Assembly (NCBI RefSeq): GCF_900113835.1
Contig: NZ_FOQV01000004.1
Location: forward strand, 1 to 64,000
Length of the DNA: 64,000 bases
Source: Allobosea sp. OK403
GTDB lineage: Bacteria; Pseudomonadota; Alphaproteobacteria; Rhizobiales; Beijerinckiaceae
Direction: 5' to 3'
Positions within the stretch are counted from its first letter, which is position 1. Each line of letters starts with the position of its first letter. Of this stretch, positions 34,867 through 43,238 are shown one piece after another. The notes beneath the pieces were generated by a model. The model ran no database searches and was not told the DNA's origin. It worked only from the letters and a program-made list of their open reading frames with translations. Position numbers and translations under genes: made by a program.

Positions 34867-36229
34867 GACTCTGCGCGGCGAATTGCTCGCCTGGCTGCTG
34901 ATTCCGCTGGCCGGCGTGGTCGCATTCAATGTCTGGACAACCCATCGCAGCGCGGTCGCGACCGCCAATCTGATCACCGACCGTACCTTGCTGGCCTCGG
35001 CCCGCGTCATCGCAGAGCAGGTGAAGGACAATGAGGGCAGCGTCGAGGCGCTGATCCCGCCCTCCGCGCTGGAGATGTTCGCCTCGCCCGACCGGGACCA
35101 TGTGATCTACCGTGTCATGGCGCCCTCGGGAGAATTGATCGCCGGCTTCCCCGACGTCGCGATACCGCCGCGACCACCCACCGACCTCCAGCCGGTCTAT
35201 TTCGAGGCGCGGTTTCGCGTCGAGGACATCCGGGCGGTCGCGATGTCCCAACCTGTCGTCTCGAAGTCGGCGGGCGGAAACGCGCTCGTCGTGGTCGCCA
35301 CGAGCTTGCGCGGCCGCGACCGGCTCGTCACCGAACTCTGGCTGAGATCGCTGCGCGATCAGACGCTTCTCGTCGGGATCGCGGCGCTACTGGCGCTGTT
35401 TGGTCTTCACAGGGGCCTGGCGCCGCTGCTGCGCCTGCGCAGCGAGCTCGTCGCCCGCGATCCCGGCTCGCTTCGACCCCTGGCCGCCGAGAACCTCCAG
35501 ACCGAGTTGAAGCCGCTGATCGACGCGCTGAACCACGCTTTCGCGCGCATCCAGACCTATATCACGCTGCAACGGCGCTTCGTCGCCGACGCCTCGCATC
35601 AGTTGCGTACTCCGCTCGCCGTGCTGAAGACGCAAGCCACCGTCGGGCTGCGCGAGAACGAGGCAACGGCCAAGACCGAGGCCTTGTTCGCGATCGATGG
35701 CGGGCTCGACGCCATGACGCGCGTCGTCAACCAGCTCCTGGTGCTGGCACGGGCGGAGCCCGGCGGTGCGGCGATGCGCAAGGAGGCGGTCGACTTCGCC
35801 GGGATCACCCGGGCCGCGCTCGAAAGCCGCGCCATGCTCGCCTTCGACCGGAGCATAGACCTCTCCTTCGAGGGCGACGTGACCGGCCTGGAACTGCAGG
35901 GCCATGTTACGCTGCTGCGGGAGATGGTGGCCAATCTGGTCGAAAACGCATTGCGCTACACGCCCGAGGGCGGAGCCGTCAGCGTGCGCCTGACGCGGGA
36001 GCCGGGCGAGATCCATCTCAGCATCGAGGATAATGGCCCAGGCATCCCGGAAGCCGAGCGCGAGCGCGTGTTCGAGCGCTTCTACCGGCTGTCCTCGGGC
36101 ACGGACGGAACCGGGCTGGGGCTTGCGATCGTGCGCGAGATCGTGGCCGCCCATGACGGCCGCATCATCTTGTCGGAACGCACGCCGCCGCCCGGCCTGC
36201 ACGCCGAAATCATATTGCCGACGAGCTGA
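34811..36229 (+). CDS. Sensor histidine kinase, TctE-like
   Basis: A 472-residue kinase: TM1 (LLAWLLIPLAGVVAFNVW), periplasmic domain of about 120 residues with SPDRDHVIYRVMAPSGELIAG, TM2 (LLVGIAALLALFGLHRGL), HisKA with ADASHQLRTPLAVLKTQA (His near 262), and HATPase with NLVENALRYTP, DNGPGIP and GTGLGLAIV. The first 18 residues (MRAGSMRKTGSHFFASCS) are encoded wholly by the palindromic repeat. Normal family members start just before the LRGELLAWLLIP-like segment, so the repeat seems to have replaced the native start. The partner regulator lies upstream. Confidence 0.9.
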   Translation: MRAGSMRKTGSHFFASCSRTLRGELLAWLLIPLAGVVAFNVWTTHRSAVATANLITDRTLLASARVIAEQVKDNEGSVEALIPPSALEMFASPDRDHVIYRVMAPSGELIAGFPDVAIPPRPPTDLQPVYFEARFRVEDIRAVAMSQPVVSKSAGGNALVVVATSLRGRDRLVTELWLRSLRDQTLLVGIAALLALFGLHRGLAPLLRLRSELVARDPGSLRPLAAENLQTELKPLIDALNHAFARIQTYITLQRRFVADASHQLRTPLAVLKTQATVGLRENEATAKTEALFAIDGGLDAMTRVVNQLLVLARAEPGGAAMRKEAVDFAGITRAALESRAMLAFDRSIDLSFEGDVTGLELQGHVTLLREMVANLVENALRYTPEGGAVSVRLTREPGEIHLSIEDNGPGIPEAERERVFERFYRLSSGTDGTGLGLAIVREIVAAHDGRIILSERTPPPGLHAEIILPTS

Positions 36230-36272
36230 GGAAGAGCCCGCCGGCAATACACATCTTACTGGTTGTCCTGTT

Positions 36273-37148
36273 TTACTGGTTGTCTTGCAGCGGCGCCGGA
36301 CGCCAGGCCGCGAGGCTGTTCTCGACCCAGGTCATCAGATATTCGGCAGCAAGCGCCACGACCATGATGATGACGATCGCCGCATACATGCCGGCCGCGT
36401 CGAAGGAGCCCTTGGCGATGTTGATCAGGAGGCCGACGCCGTAGCGCGCCCCGACGAACTCGCCGACGATGGCACCGACGATGGCGAAGCCGAAGCTGAC
36501 ATGGAGCGAGGCGAAGATCCAGCTCATCGCCGAGGGGATCACCACCGAGCGCGTCAATTGCCAGCCCTTGGCGCCCAGGATCTGGGCATTGGCCATCAGG
36601 TTCCGGTCGGCCTCGCGCACGCCCTGGAAGGCGTTGGCGAAGACGACGAAGAACACCATCACGAAGGAGAGCGCGACCTTGGAAGCGAGGCCGAGCCCGA
36701 AGATCATGATGAAGATCGGCGCCAGCACCACGCGCGGGATCGAATTGATCACCTTGATGTAGATCGAGAAGATGTCGGCGAGCATGCGATTGCGGCCAAG
36801 CGCGATGCCGACCACGATGCCGGCGATCGAGCCGGTCGCAAAGCCGATCAGCGATTCCTCCATCGTCACCCAGAGATGGAACCAGAGCGGGCCTTCCGAG
36901 GTGCCCTCCGTGATCCATTCGACCAGGCGCTCATAGATCGCGCTGGGGCTCGAGAAGAAGAACTCGTCGATGATCGCGGTGCGGGAGGCGATCTCCCAGC
37001 CGCCGAGGATGGCGGCAAGAATGGCCCAGCGCCAGAACAGCACCATGTGCTTGCGGTGGCGGGAGGCCTTGGCGGCCGCGGCTTCGATCTCGGCATCCGA
37101 GGTGCCGGCGCGGAAGATGGCGCCTGAGGCGATGGCTGTGTCGGTCAT
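36273..37148 (-). CDS. NitT/TauT-type ABC transporter permease
   Basis: A 291-residue permease of the SsuC/TauC/NrtB type with about six helices. The cytoplasmic loop with the EAA-like motif (NAFQGVREADRNLMANAQILGAKGWQLTRSVVIPSAMSWI) is near residue 175. It is the last gene in the operon (binding protein, ATPase, permease). The last codons are followed by a near copy of themselves: TTACTGGTTGTC occurs at 36256 and again at 36273, a 17-bp duplication. Confidence 0.93.
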   Translation of the reverse strand: MTDTAIASGAIFRAGTSDAEIEAAAAKASRHRKHMVLFWRWAILAAILGGWEIASRTAIIDEFFFSSPSAIYERLVEWITEGTSEGPLWFHLWVTMEESLIGFATGSIAGIVVGIALGRNRMLADIFSIYIKVINSIPRVVLAPIFIMIFGLGLASKVALSFVMVFFVVFANAFQGVREADRNLMANAQILGAKGWQLTRSVVIPSAMSWIFASLHVSFGFAIVGAIVGEFVGARYGVGLLINIAKGSFDAAGMYAAIVIIMVVALAAEYLMTWVENSLAAWRPAPLQDNQ

Positions 37149-37160
37149 GTCCTTATCTCC

Positions 37161-37985
37161 TCAGGCTGCGCGGGCTTCGTCGCGCGCGGCGCCACGCGTG
37201 ACCTCGTCGCGGAGGTCGTCCCAGATCGTCTTGGACAGGGCGATGAAATCCTCCTGATAGCGGATCTCGCTGACGACGCGCGGGCGCGGCAGGTGAACGG
37301 GATAGACCGATTTCACCGTGGCCGGCCCCGAGGTCAGCACATAGACCTTGTCGGCGAGCGCGATCGCCTCCTCGAGATCATGCGTGACGAAGACGACCGA
37401 GGCCTTGGCTTCCGACCAGAGGTCGAGCAGCACATCATGCATCACCACGCGCGTCTGCACATCGAGCGCGGAGAAAGGCTCGTCCATCAGCAGGATCTGC
37501 GGCTCGTTGATGAAGGTCTGCGCCAGCGAGACACGCTTGCGCATGCCACCGGAGAGCTGGTGCGGATATTTGCTCTCATGGCCGGTCAGATGGACGCGCG
37601 CCAGCCATTCGCGCGCCTTGGCATAGGCCTCCTCGCGCGGCTTGCCGCGGAACAGCGGGCCGGCGACGACATTGTCGATGACGCTGCGCCAGGGAAAGAG
37701 TGCATCGGTCTGGAAGGCAAAGCCAATGCGCGGGTCGATACCGTTGACCGGCCCGCCGAACAGGCGGACCTCGCCGCTCGACGGGCTGGCCAGGCCCGTG
37801 ACGAGGTTCAGCGTCGTCGACTTGCCGCAGCCGGTGGGGCCGACAACGGCGACGAACTCGCCGCGCGCCACACTCATGTTGAAATCGCGGATCGCCGTCA
37901 TCGACTTGCCGTCGGGGGTGATGAAGCGCCGGCTGACATTGATCAGCTCGATCGCCGGGCTCTCATTCGGGTCCGTCGCGGACAT
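37161..37985 (-). CDS. NitT/TauT-type ABC transporter ATPase
   Basis: A 274-residue ATPase: Walker A GPTGCGKSTTLN near residue 45, Q-loop AFQTDALFPWRSV, signature LSGGMRKRVSLAQT, Walker B ILLMDEPFSALD and switch His in VTHDLEEAIAL. This close set is typical of SsuB/TauB/NrtD and related pyrimidine-precursor or sulfonate importers. It lies 12 bases upstream of the permease gene and 199 bases downstream of the binding-protein gene, with a repeat in that gap. Confidence 0.94.
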   Translation of the reverse strand: MSATDPNESPAIELINVSRRFITPDGKSMTAIRDFNMSVARGEFVAVVGPTGCGKSTTLNLVTGLASPSSGEVRLFGGPVNGIDPRIGFAFQTDALFPWRSVIDNVVAGPLFRGKPREEAYAKAREWLARVHLTGHESKYPHQLSGGMRKRVSLAQTFINEPQILLMDEPFSALDVQTRVVMHDVLLDLWSEAKASVVFVTHDLEEAIALADKVYVLTSGPATVKSVYPVHLPRPRVVSEIRYQEDFIALSKTIWDDLRDEVTRGAARDEARAA

Positions 37986-38058
37986 GCGTCCTCCTTCGCC
38001 GGCTTCGCGGCGTTCTTTGGTTTCGAGACAGGAGAGTTAGGGGCGGCGCGCCGCCCCT

Positions 38059-38170
38059 GGAGCATTGCGCGAAAAAGTGGGTACCGGTTTTTCGCAGGAG
38101 CAACGCTCTCAACTTTTAGAACCGATCACGTTGCATTTGGACGGAACCGTCCGAATGCAACGTGATCTAG
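38059..38170. repeat. Palindromic repeat (AGCATTGCGCG type)
   Basis: AGCATTGCGCGAAAAAGTGGG module, then a GATCACGTTGCATTTGGACG / CGTCCGAATGCAACGTGATC hairpin, ending in CTAG at 38167-38170. It lies between the binding-protein and ATPase genes of one operon. Confidence 0.85.
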
Positions 38171-38184
38171 CATGCGAATAGCCG

Positions 38185-39183
38185 CTATTTGGCGTTCTTC
38201 ACGAACTCTGTCGTGTAGGTCTTGGACAGGTCGATCTGCTTGCCCTTGATGTTCTTCGAGAAGCCAGAGAGCACGGCGAGGACCGTCTCGGGCCCGCCGG
38301 CGGGCATCACGCCGTCGGAGGTGAACATCGCCTTCCCATCGGCGAGCGCCTTGACGTAAGCGTCCTTGTTGCCGGCGTAATAGTCCTTCGGCATTTTGTC
38401 GGCGATGTCGGCGGCGCTATGCGTGTCGATATATTTCAGCGTCTTGACGAAGGCATTGGCAAGCTTCTGGACGAGGGGCTTGTTCTTTTCGATCCAGGCC
38501 GTCTGCATGTAGAGCGAGGCCGCCGGATAGGTGCCGCCAAGCGCTTCGGTGGTCTTCTCGACTGTGCGCATATCGACCAGCACGCGAGCCTCCCCCGTCG
38601 CCAGCAGGCGCGAGATCGTCGGCTCCGTCGTCATGCCCGCCTGGATCTTGTCTTGCTGCATGGCGGCGATGAAGGTCGTGCCTGCCCCGACGGGCAACGA
38701 GGTGAAATCACCGAGCTTCACGCCCGACTTCATCATCAGATACTGCGTCAGGAAGTTGGTGGAGGAGCCGAGCCCGGTGACGCCGAGATTCTTGCCTTTG
38801 AGATCGGCCATCGACTTCACGTCCGGGTATTTGCTCGAAACCAGCTCGACCTCGCCCGGTGCCCGGCTGAACTGGACAACCGACATCACGAACTTGCCCT
38901 TGGCCTGCAGGTCGACGCAATGATCGTAGAAGCCGACGACGCCCTGGACGGCGCCGGCGAGCATCTCGTTTTCCGCATCGACGCCGGCTGCCTCGTTCAG
39001 CAATTCGACCTCGAGCCCTTCATCCTTGAAGTAGCCCAGGCTCTCGGCGAGCTTGGCGGGCAGATAGATCTGCTTCTCATAGCCGCCCACCATGATGGTG
39101 ACCTTGTCGGCCGCGAGCACGGCGCTGGCTCCGGCGAGCAGGGCTGCGAAAGCGAGAGATGTCGTGAGAATACGGGCGCGCAT
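38185..39183 (-). CDS. NitT/TauT-type ABC substrate-binding protein
   Basis: A 332-residue periplasmic protein with signal peptide MRARILTTSLAFAALLAGASAVLA, then KVTIMVGGYEKQIYLPAKLAESLGYFKDEGLEVEL, the opening of the NMT1/SsuA-like fold, and DLKGKNLGVTGLGSSTNFLTQYLMM. The start at 39183 has AGGAG about eight bases upstream. The ligand could be a sulfonate, nitrate, or a pyrimidine or aromatic precursor; no adjacent catabolic gene helps choose. Confidence 0.92.
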   Translation of the reverse strand: MRARILTTSLAFAALLAGASAVLAADKVTIMVGGYEKQIYLPAKLAESLGYFKDEGLEVELLNEAAGVDAENEMLAGAVQGVVGFYDHCVDLQAKGKFVMSVVQFSRAPGEVELVSSKYPDVKSMADLKGKNLGVTGLGSSTNFLTQYLMMKSGVKLGDFTSLPVGAGTTFIAAMQQDKIQAGMTTEPTISRLLATGEARVLVDMRTVEKTTEALGGTYPAASLYMQTAWIEKNKPLVQKLANAFVKTLKYIDTHSAADIADKMPKDYYAGNKDAYVKALADGKAMFTSDGVMPAGGPETVLAVLSGFSKNIKGKQIDLSKTYTTEFVKNAK

Positions 39184-39326
39184 GGGCCAGGCTCCTTGGT
39201 TCGTTTTTCCTCGCGCGCCCCAATTCCTCTTTGTCGTCGAGAGGATTGCCTGAAGCGCGACTGACCGACCGTTAACCCGCCAAGCTTTCACCAGACTTTC
39301 AATGTTCGGCGGCTGGTCGGTTTCCC

Positions 39327-39402
39327 CTAGAGCAGGATGCGAAAAAGTGGGGACCGGTTTTTCGCATTGATCCTGCTCTAACTCTTGGATGAGAGACGGA
39401 GC
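39327..39402. repeat. Palindromic repeat (AGCAGGATGCG type)
   Basis: Starts with CTAG at 39327 and holds AGCAGGATGCGAAAAAGTGG and its complement-like half, then ACTCTTGGATGAGAGACGGA. It ends just before the stop of the cyclopropane synthase gene (opposite strand). Confidence 0.8.
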
Positions 39403-39406
39403 GAAA

Positions 39407-40678
39407 TCAGGCCGCGGGAGCCAGGTTCGACGGCTTTTTCATCATATCCGCCGCCACCTCGGCCGTCCGCAGGGCCGCCTTGCGCTCGTCGATATAATCG
39501 CGCGTCAAGGGAACAGCCTCTTGATGGCGCACGATCTGGAGTTGGAAGACGACGACGTCCTGATGTTCGAAGGCGGCCTGGCTCATCGCCAGATAGAATT
39601 CCCACATCAGGCAGAAGCGTTCGTCATAGAGCGCGAGCGCCTCCTCGCGACGCGCCATGAAGCGCTCGCGCCAGGCCTGCAATGTCTTGGCATAGTGCAA
39701 TCGCAGCACCTCGACATCGGTGACGATGAGCCCCGCCTTCTCGGCGGCGGGCAGGATTTCCGACAGGGCCGGCAGATAGCCGCCGGGGAAGATGTAGCGG
39801 TTCAGCCAGGGATTGGGATGATTGGGCCCGTCCGAGCAGCCGATCGTGTGGAGCAGCATCACGCCGTCCTCGCTCAGCAGGCGCCGGCAGGTCTCGAAGA
39901 AGGCCAGGTAGAAGCGCGGGCCGATGTGCTCGAACATGCCCACCGAGACGATGCGCTCGAAGACGCCGGCGACATCGCGATAATCCTGCAATGCGAAGCG
40001 CGCCCGTTCGCCGGCCCCGGAACGCTGCGCCCGCTGATTGGCGACCGCGAGCTGCTCATGCGACAGCGTCACGCCCAAAGCCTCGCGGGCACGCGCGGTT
40101 TCCGTCAGGTACAGGCACATGCCGCCCCAGCCGCAGCCGATGTCGAGGACGCGATGCTCCGGCTCGACCAGGAGCTTGGCCGCAATGTGCCGCTTCTTCG
40201 CCAGCTGGGCGTCGTCGAGGCTCTGCTCCGGGTTCTCGAAATAGGCGCAGGAATATTGCCAATCCGCGTCGAGGAAGAGTGCGTAAAGCCGGTCGTCGAG
40301 ATCATAGTGATGCGCGACGTTCTCGCGCGAACGATCTCGCGTATTGCGCGTGGTGAGGTGCCGCAGCAGGAAGCGGCCATGATCGAGCGCCCGTTCCAGC
40401 AGGCTGGCAGGCTGTCCGCGCGCTCCCGACAGGATCAGGACCAGAAAACCATGGATCGAGCCCTGCTCGACCAGGAGCCGCCGCTCCATGAACAGCTCGC
40501 CGAGCTTCATCTCGGGATCAAGCAGGAAGGCCCACAAGGCCATTCTGTCGGCAAAGCGGATCTGCACCGGCGCGCCGGAACCGTCGCCACAGCTGAACCC
40601 GCGGCCATCGGGCAGGACGACATGCAGCGTGCCGTGGATGACGAGCCGCGACAGGACCGCCTGGAGAATTCGGAGCAT
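39407..40678 (-). CDS. cfa: Cyclopropane-fatty-acyl-phospholipid synthase
   Basis: A 423-residue SAM-dependent enzyme adding a methylene bridge to unsaturated acyl chains of membrane lipids. The catalytic domain has ENVAHHYDLDDRLYALFLD, the SAM site VLDIGCGWGGMCLYL near residue 178, GVTLSHEQ, and GMFEHIGPRFYLAFFETC. Start: ATG at 40678, with AAGGGA eight bases upstream and the usual family opening (MLRILQAVLSRLV). The frame stays open to 40843, giving 55 extra residues with no clear RBS. Confidence 0.93.
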   Translation of the reverse strand: MLRILQAVLSRLVIHGTLHVVLPDGRGFSCGDGSGAPVQIRFADRMALWAFLLDPEMKLGELFMERRLLVEQGSIHGFLVLILSGARGQPASLLERALDHGRFLLRHLTTRNTRDRSRENVAHHYDLDDRLYALFLDADWQYSCAYFENPEQSLDDAQLAKKRHIAAKLLVEPEHRVLDIGCGWGGMCLYLTETARAREALGVTLSHEQLAVANQRAQRSGAGERARFALQDYRDVAGVFERIVSVGMFEHIGPRFYLAFFETCRRLLSEDGVMLLHTIGCSDGPNHPNPWLNRYIFPGGYLPALSEILPAAEKAGLIVTDVEVLRLHYAKTLQAWRERFMARREEALALYDERFCLMWEFYLAMSQAAFEHQDVVVFQLQIVRHQEAVPLTRDYIDERKAALRTAEVAADMMKKPSNLAPAA

Positions 40679-41090
40679 CGGCGATCCCTTGAGCCCGTGG
40701 AGCAGCTCTCGCACAGGTGAAACGTGGCGCGTGAGCCCGTCCTGCCGCAGGAAACGTGCCAGACGATCCCAGACAAGCCAGCAAGCCGACCGCCGGCAGG
40801 CTCTTGCCGCGCCGGCATCGGAAATTTCCGCCATATCCTGCATTTTGAGGGCCGATATAGCGCTTTCCGGCTTGAAGCCGCGGAAAAGGCTTTGCTGCCG
40901 CGCCCGCTGATCCGAAGCCTTCGGGACCTATGAACGGGCGGGAAGAAGCTCCATTTTTTGATGGCGGCTCCAAGACAGGGAGATCAAACCATTCAGAAAA
41001 TCGGAAAATATGTAATTAAATCAACATACTGATTGCTGGCACACCCCTTGCGCTAACGCCGCCGTCAACAATTTGGATCGGGCGTCAGCA
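40679..41090. other. Divergent intergenic region cfa / sigma-54 operon
   Basis: 412 bp between cfa and the HAD phosphatase gene. The cfa side is an open in-frame extension (to 40843). The palindrome CGGCTTGAAGCCG at 40868-40880 lies about 157 bp before the -24 box, where an NtrC-type activator would be expected to bind. The stretch 41005-41031 is AT-rich (GGAAAATATGTAATTAAATC) and contains AATCAA, part of an IHF consensus. Confidence 0.5.
41037..41051 (+). promoter_or_regulatory. Sigma-54 (-24/-12) promoter
   Basis: TGGCACACCCCTTGC: TGGCAC, five bases, TTGC. The GG of the -24 box and the GC of the -12 box are exactly 12 bases apart, as required. Transcription would start near 41062, about 30 bases before the HAD phosphatase ATG. 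A sigma-54 activator gene lies downstream of the operon at 49324. Confidence 0.85.
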
Positions 41091-41786
41091 ATGGAATGGC
41101 AGGCCATCGTCGATTTCGACGGCACGATCTCGTGTCGGGATACCACGGATCAGATCCTCGAGCGCTTCGCCGCGCCGGCCTGGCAGGAGGTCGAACAGGA
41201 CTGGATCGACGGCAAGATCGGGTCCCGCGAGTGCATGAAACGGCAGGTCGAGATGCTGCGGGTCTCGCCGGGGATGCTCGACAGCTTCATCGCGGATATC
41301 GCGATCGACTGGGATTTCCCCGCCTTCGTTCGGCTCTGCATGCGCCATGACATCCCCGTCACCGTCGTCTCGGACGGGCTTGACCGGACGATCAGGGCCG
41401 TGCTGAACCGCGCCGGCCTCGGCTTCCTGCCGATCGTCGCCAACCATCTCGACTATGCCGGCGAAGGCCGCTGGCAGCTGACCTCGCCTTACGCTTCCAC
41501 GACCGGCGGCTGCGACAGCGGCACTTGCAAATGCGCCGTCACTGATAGCCTCCACCGGCCGCTGACCCTGCTCGTCGGCGACGGCAAGTCCGACCACTGC
41601 GTCGCGGGCCAGGCCGATCTCGTTTTCGCGAAGAAGGGTCTGATCACTCATTGCCGCGACCAGGGGCTTCCCCACCACCCCTTCACCGACTTCTCCCAGG
41701 CCGTCGGCCTGCTGGAGGATCTGCTGTGCACCACCGCCAGGAGCGGCCAGGCGCGCGAATTGACGAAGGATACGATCAATGGCTGA
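41091..41786 (+). CDS. HAD-IB family phosphatase (MtnX/SerB-like)
   Basis: A 231-residue haloacid-dehalogenase hydrolase: motif I IVDFDGTIS (nucleophile Asp near residue 8), motif II VVSDGLD near 88, and motif IV LLVGDGKSDHCVA near 165. A cysteine-containing segment GGCDSGTCKCA lies near 145. MtnX-like and phosphoserine phosphatase-like members remove phosphate from small metabolites. ATG at 41091 is preferred to an upstream TTG. It is the first gene of the eight-gene operon, directly after the sigma-54 promoter, and overlaps the next gene by eight bases. The substrate is unknown. Confidence 0.87.
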   Translation: MEWQAIVDFDGTISCRDTTDQILERFAAPAWQEVEQDWIDGKIGSRECMKRQVEMLRVSPGMLDSFIADIAIDWDFPAFVRLCMRHDIPVTVVSDGLDRTIRAVLNRAGLGFLPIVANHLDYAGEGRWQLTSPYASTTGGCDSGTCKCAVTDSLHRPLTLLVGDGKSDHCVAGQADLVFAKKGLITHCRDQGLPHHPFTDFSQAVGLLEDLLCTTARSGQARELTKDTING

Positions 41787-43221
41787 CGGCTACGCTTTGC
41801 TCGATACGCCCGCTCCCCAGGCGGCGCCCGCGCCTCTCTCGCACAAGGAGGAACAGGCTCGCCTGCTCGCGCTCGAGGCGCAGTATTGCTCCCATGGCGA
41901 CACGGTCCACTATACGCAGTTCCCCAAGATCTTTTCGGGCTGCGAAGGCTCCTTCATGTTCGACGATGAGGGCAACCGCTTCCTCGACCTGCAGATGTGG
42001 TACTCGGCCGTCAATTTCGGCTACGCCAATCCCCGCCTGAACAATGCGCTGAAGCGCCAGATCGACACGCTGCCGCAGGTCGCCAGCCAGTATCTGCATC
42101 GCGAGAAGATCGAGCTCGCCGCGCTGATCGCGCAGGATGCGGAAGCCAAATTCGGCGAGAAGGGCCGTGTCCACTTCAATGTCGGCGGTGCCCAGGCTGT
42201 CGAGGATTCCCTCAAGCTCGTGCGCAATGCCAGCAACGGCAAGAGCCTGATGTTCGCCTTCGAGGGCGGCTATCATGGCCGCACGCTCGGCGCCTCGGCG
42301 ATCACCTCGTCCTACCGCTATCGCCGCCGCTTCGGCCATTTCGGCGAGCGCGCGCATTTCATCCCGTTCCCCTACCATTTCCGGGGACCCAAGGGCATGA
42401 GCAAGGAGGAGTATGGCGAGCACTGCGTGCAGCAGTTCGCCCGTCTCTTCGAGAGCGAATATAACGGCGTCTGGGATCCCAAGACCGGTCAGGCCGAATA
42501 CGCAGCCTTCTATGTCGAGCCGCTGCAGGGTACCGGCGGTTACGTCATCCCGCCGAAGAACTTCTTCATCGGGCTGAAGAAGGTGCTCGACGACCACGGC
42601 ATCCTGATGGTCGTCGACGAGATCCAGATGGGCTTCTACCGTACCGGAAAATTGTGGTCGATCGAGCATTTCGGCGTGACACCGGACGTGATCGTCTTCG
42701 GCAAGGCCGTGACCAACGGGCTCAACCCGCTCTCGGGCATCTGGGCCAAGGAAAAGCTGATCAACCCGACGATCTTCCCGCCGGGCTCGACGCATTCGAC
42801 CTTCAACGCCAATCCGCTGGGCACCGCGGTCGCGCTTGAGGCCATGAAGATGATGGCCGAGGACGATTACGAGACCATGGTGATGGAGAAGGGCGCCTAT
42901 TTCCTCCGGGGCCTGGAAGAGCTCAAGCGCAACCACAAGATCGTCGGCGACGTCGACGGCCTCGGCATGGCGCTGCGCATCGAGATCTGCGAGCCCCATG
43001 ACAGCTACACGCCGTCGAAGCGGCTGGTCGACCTGATGTGCGACGAGGGCATGAAGGCGGATCTCGAGACGGATGGGAAACGCTACGGCCTCGTTCTCGA
43101 CATCGGCGGCTACCACAAGAACGTCATTACGCTGGCTCCCGCCCTCACCATGAGCCACGCCGAGATCGATCTGGCGATCAAGCTGCTCGACCAGCTCTTC
43201 ACCCGCGTCGCAAACGCCTGA
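41779..43221 (+). CDS. Class III aminotransferase
   Basis: A 480-residue PLP enzyme: FNVGGAQAVEDSLKLVRNA near residue 134, YHGRTLGASAITSSYRYRRRFG, VEPLQGTGGYVIPP, PLP Asp in VVDEIQMGFYRTGK near 280, Schiff-base Lys in IVFGKAVTNGLNP near 308, and STHSTFNANPLG. It is a full-length omega-aminotransferase of the diaminobutyrate / 4-aminobutyrate group. Overlap with the phosphatase gene suggests they act on consecutive intermediates. It is clearly different in sequence from the class III enzyme at 17.2 kb. Confidence 0.9.
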   Translation: MADGYALLDTPAPQAAPAPLSHKEEQARLLALEAQYCSHGDTVHYTQFPKIFSGCEGSFMFDDEGNRFLDLQMWYSAVNFGYANPRLNNALKRQIDTLPQVASQYLHREKIELAALIAQDAEAKFGEKGRVHFNVGGAQAVEDSLKLVRNASNGKSLMFAFEGGYHGRTLGASAITSSYRYRRRFGHFGERAHFIPFPYHFRGPKGMSKEEYGEHCVQQFARLFESEYNGVWDPKTGQAEYAAFYVEPLQGTGGYVIPPKNFFIGLKKVLDDHGILMVVDEIQMGFYRTGKLWSIEHFGVTPDVIVFGKAVTNGLNPLSGIWAKEKLINPTIFPPGSTHSTFNANPLGTAVALEAMKMMAEDDYETMVMEKGAYFLRGLEELKRNHKIVGDVDGLGMALRIEICEPHDSYTPSKRLVDLMCDEGMKADLETDGKRYGLVLDIGGYHKNVITLAPALTMSHAEIDLAIKLLDQLFTRVANA

Positions 43222-43238
43222 CATCCCTGGAGGCGGCC

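Noticed and set aside
39184..39326. Possible TPP riboswitch upstream of the NMT1-like binding protein
   Set aside because: The conserved thi-box sequence is absent, so the ligand cannot be assigned to a thiamine precursor.
41018..41031. IHF site upstream of the sigma-54 promoter
   Set aside because: AATCAACATACTGA fits only the first half of WATCAA-N4-TTR, so it is mentioned as AT-rich context and not annotated.
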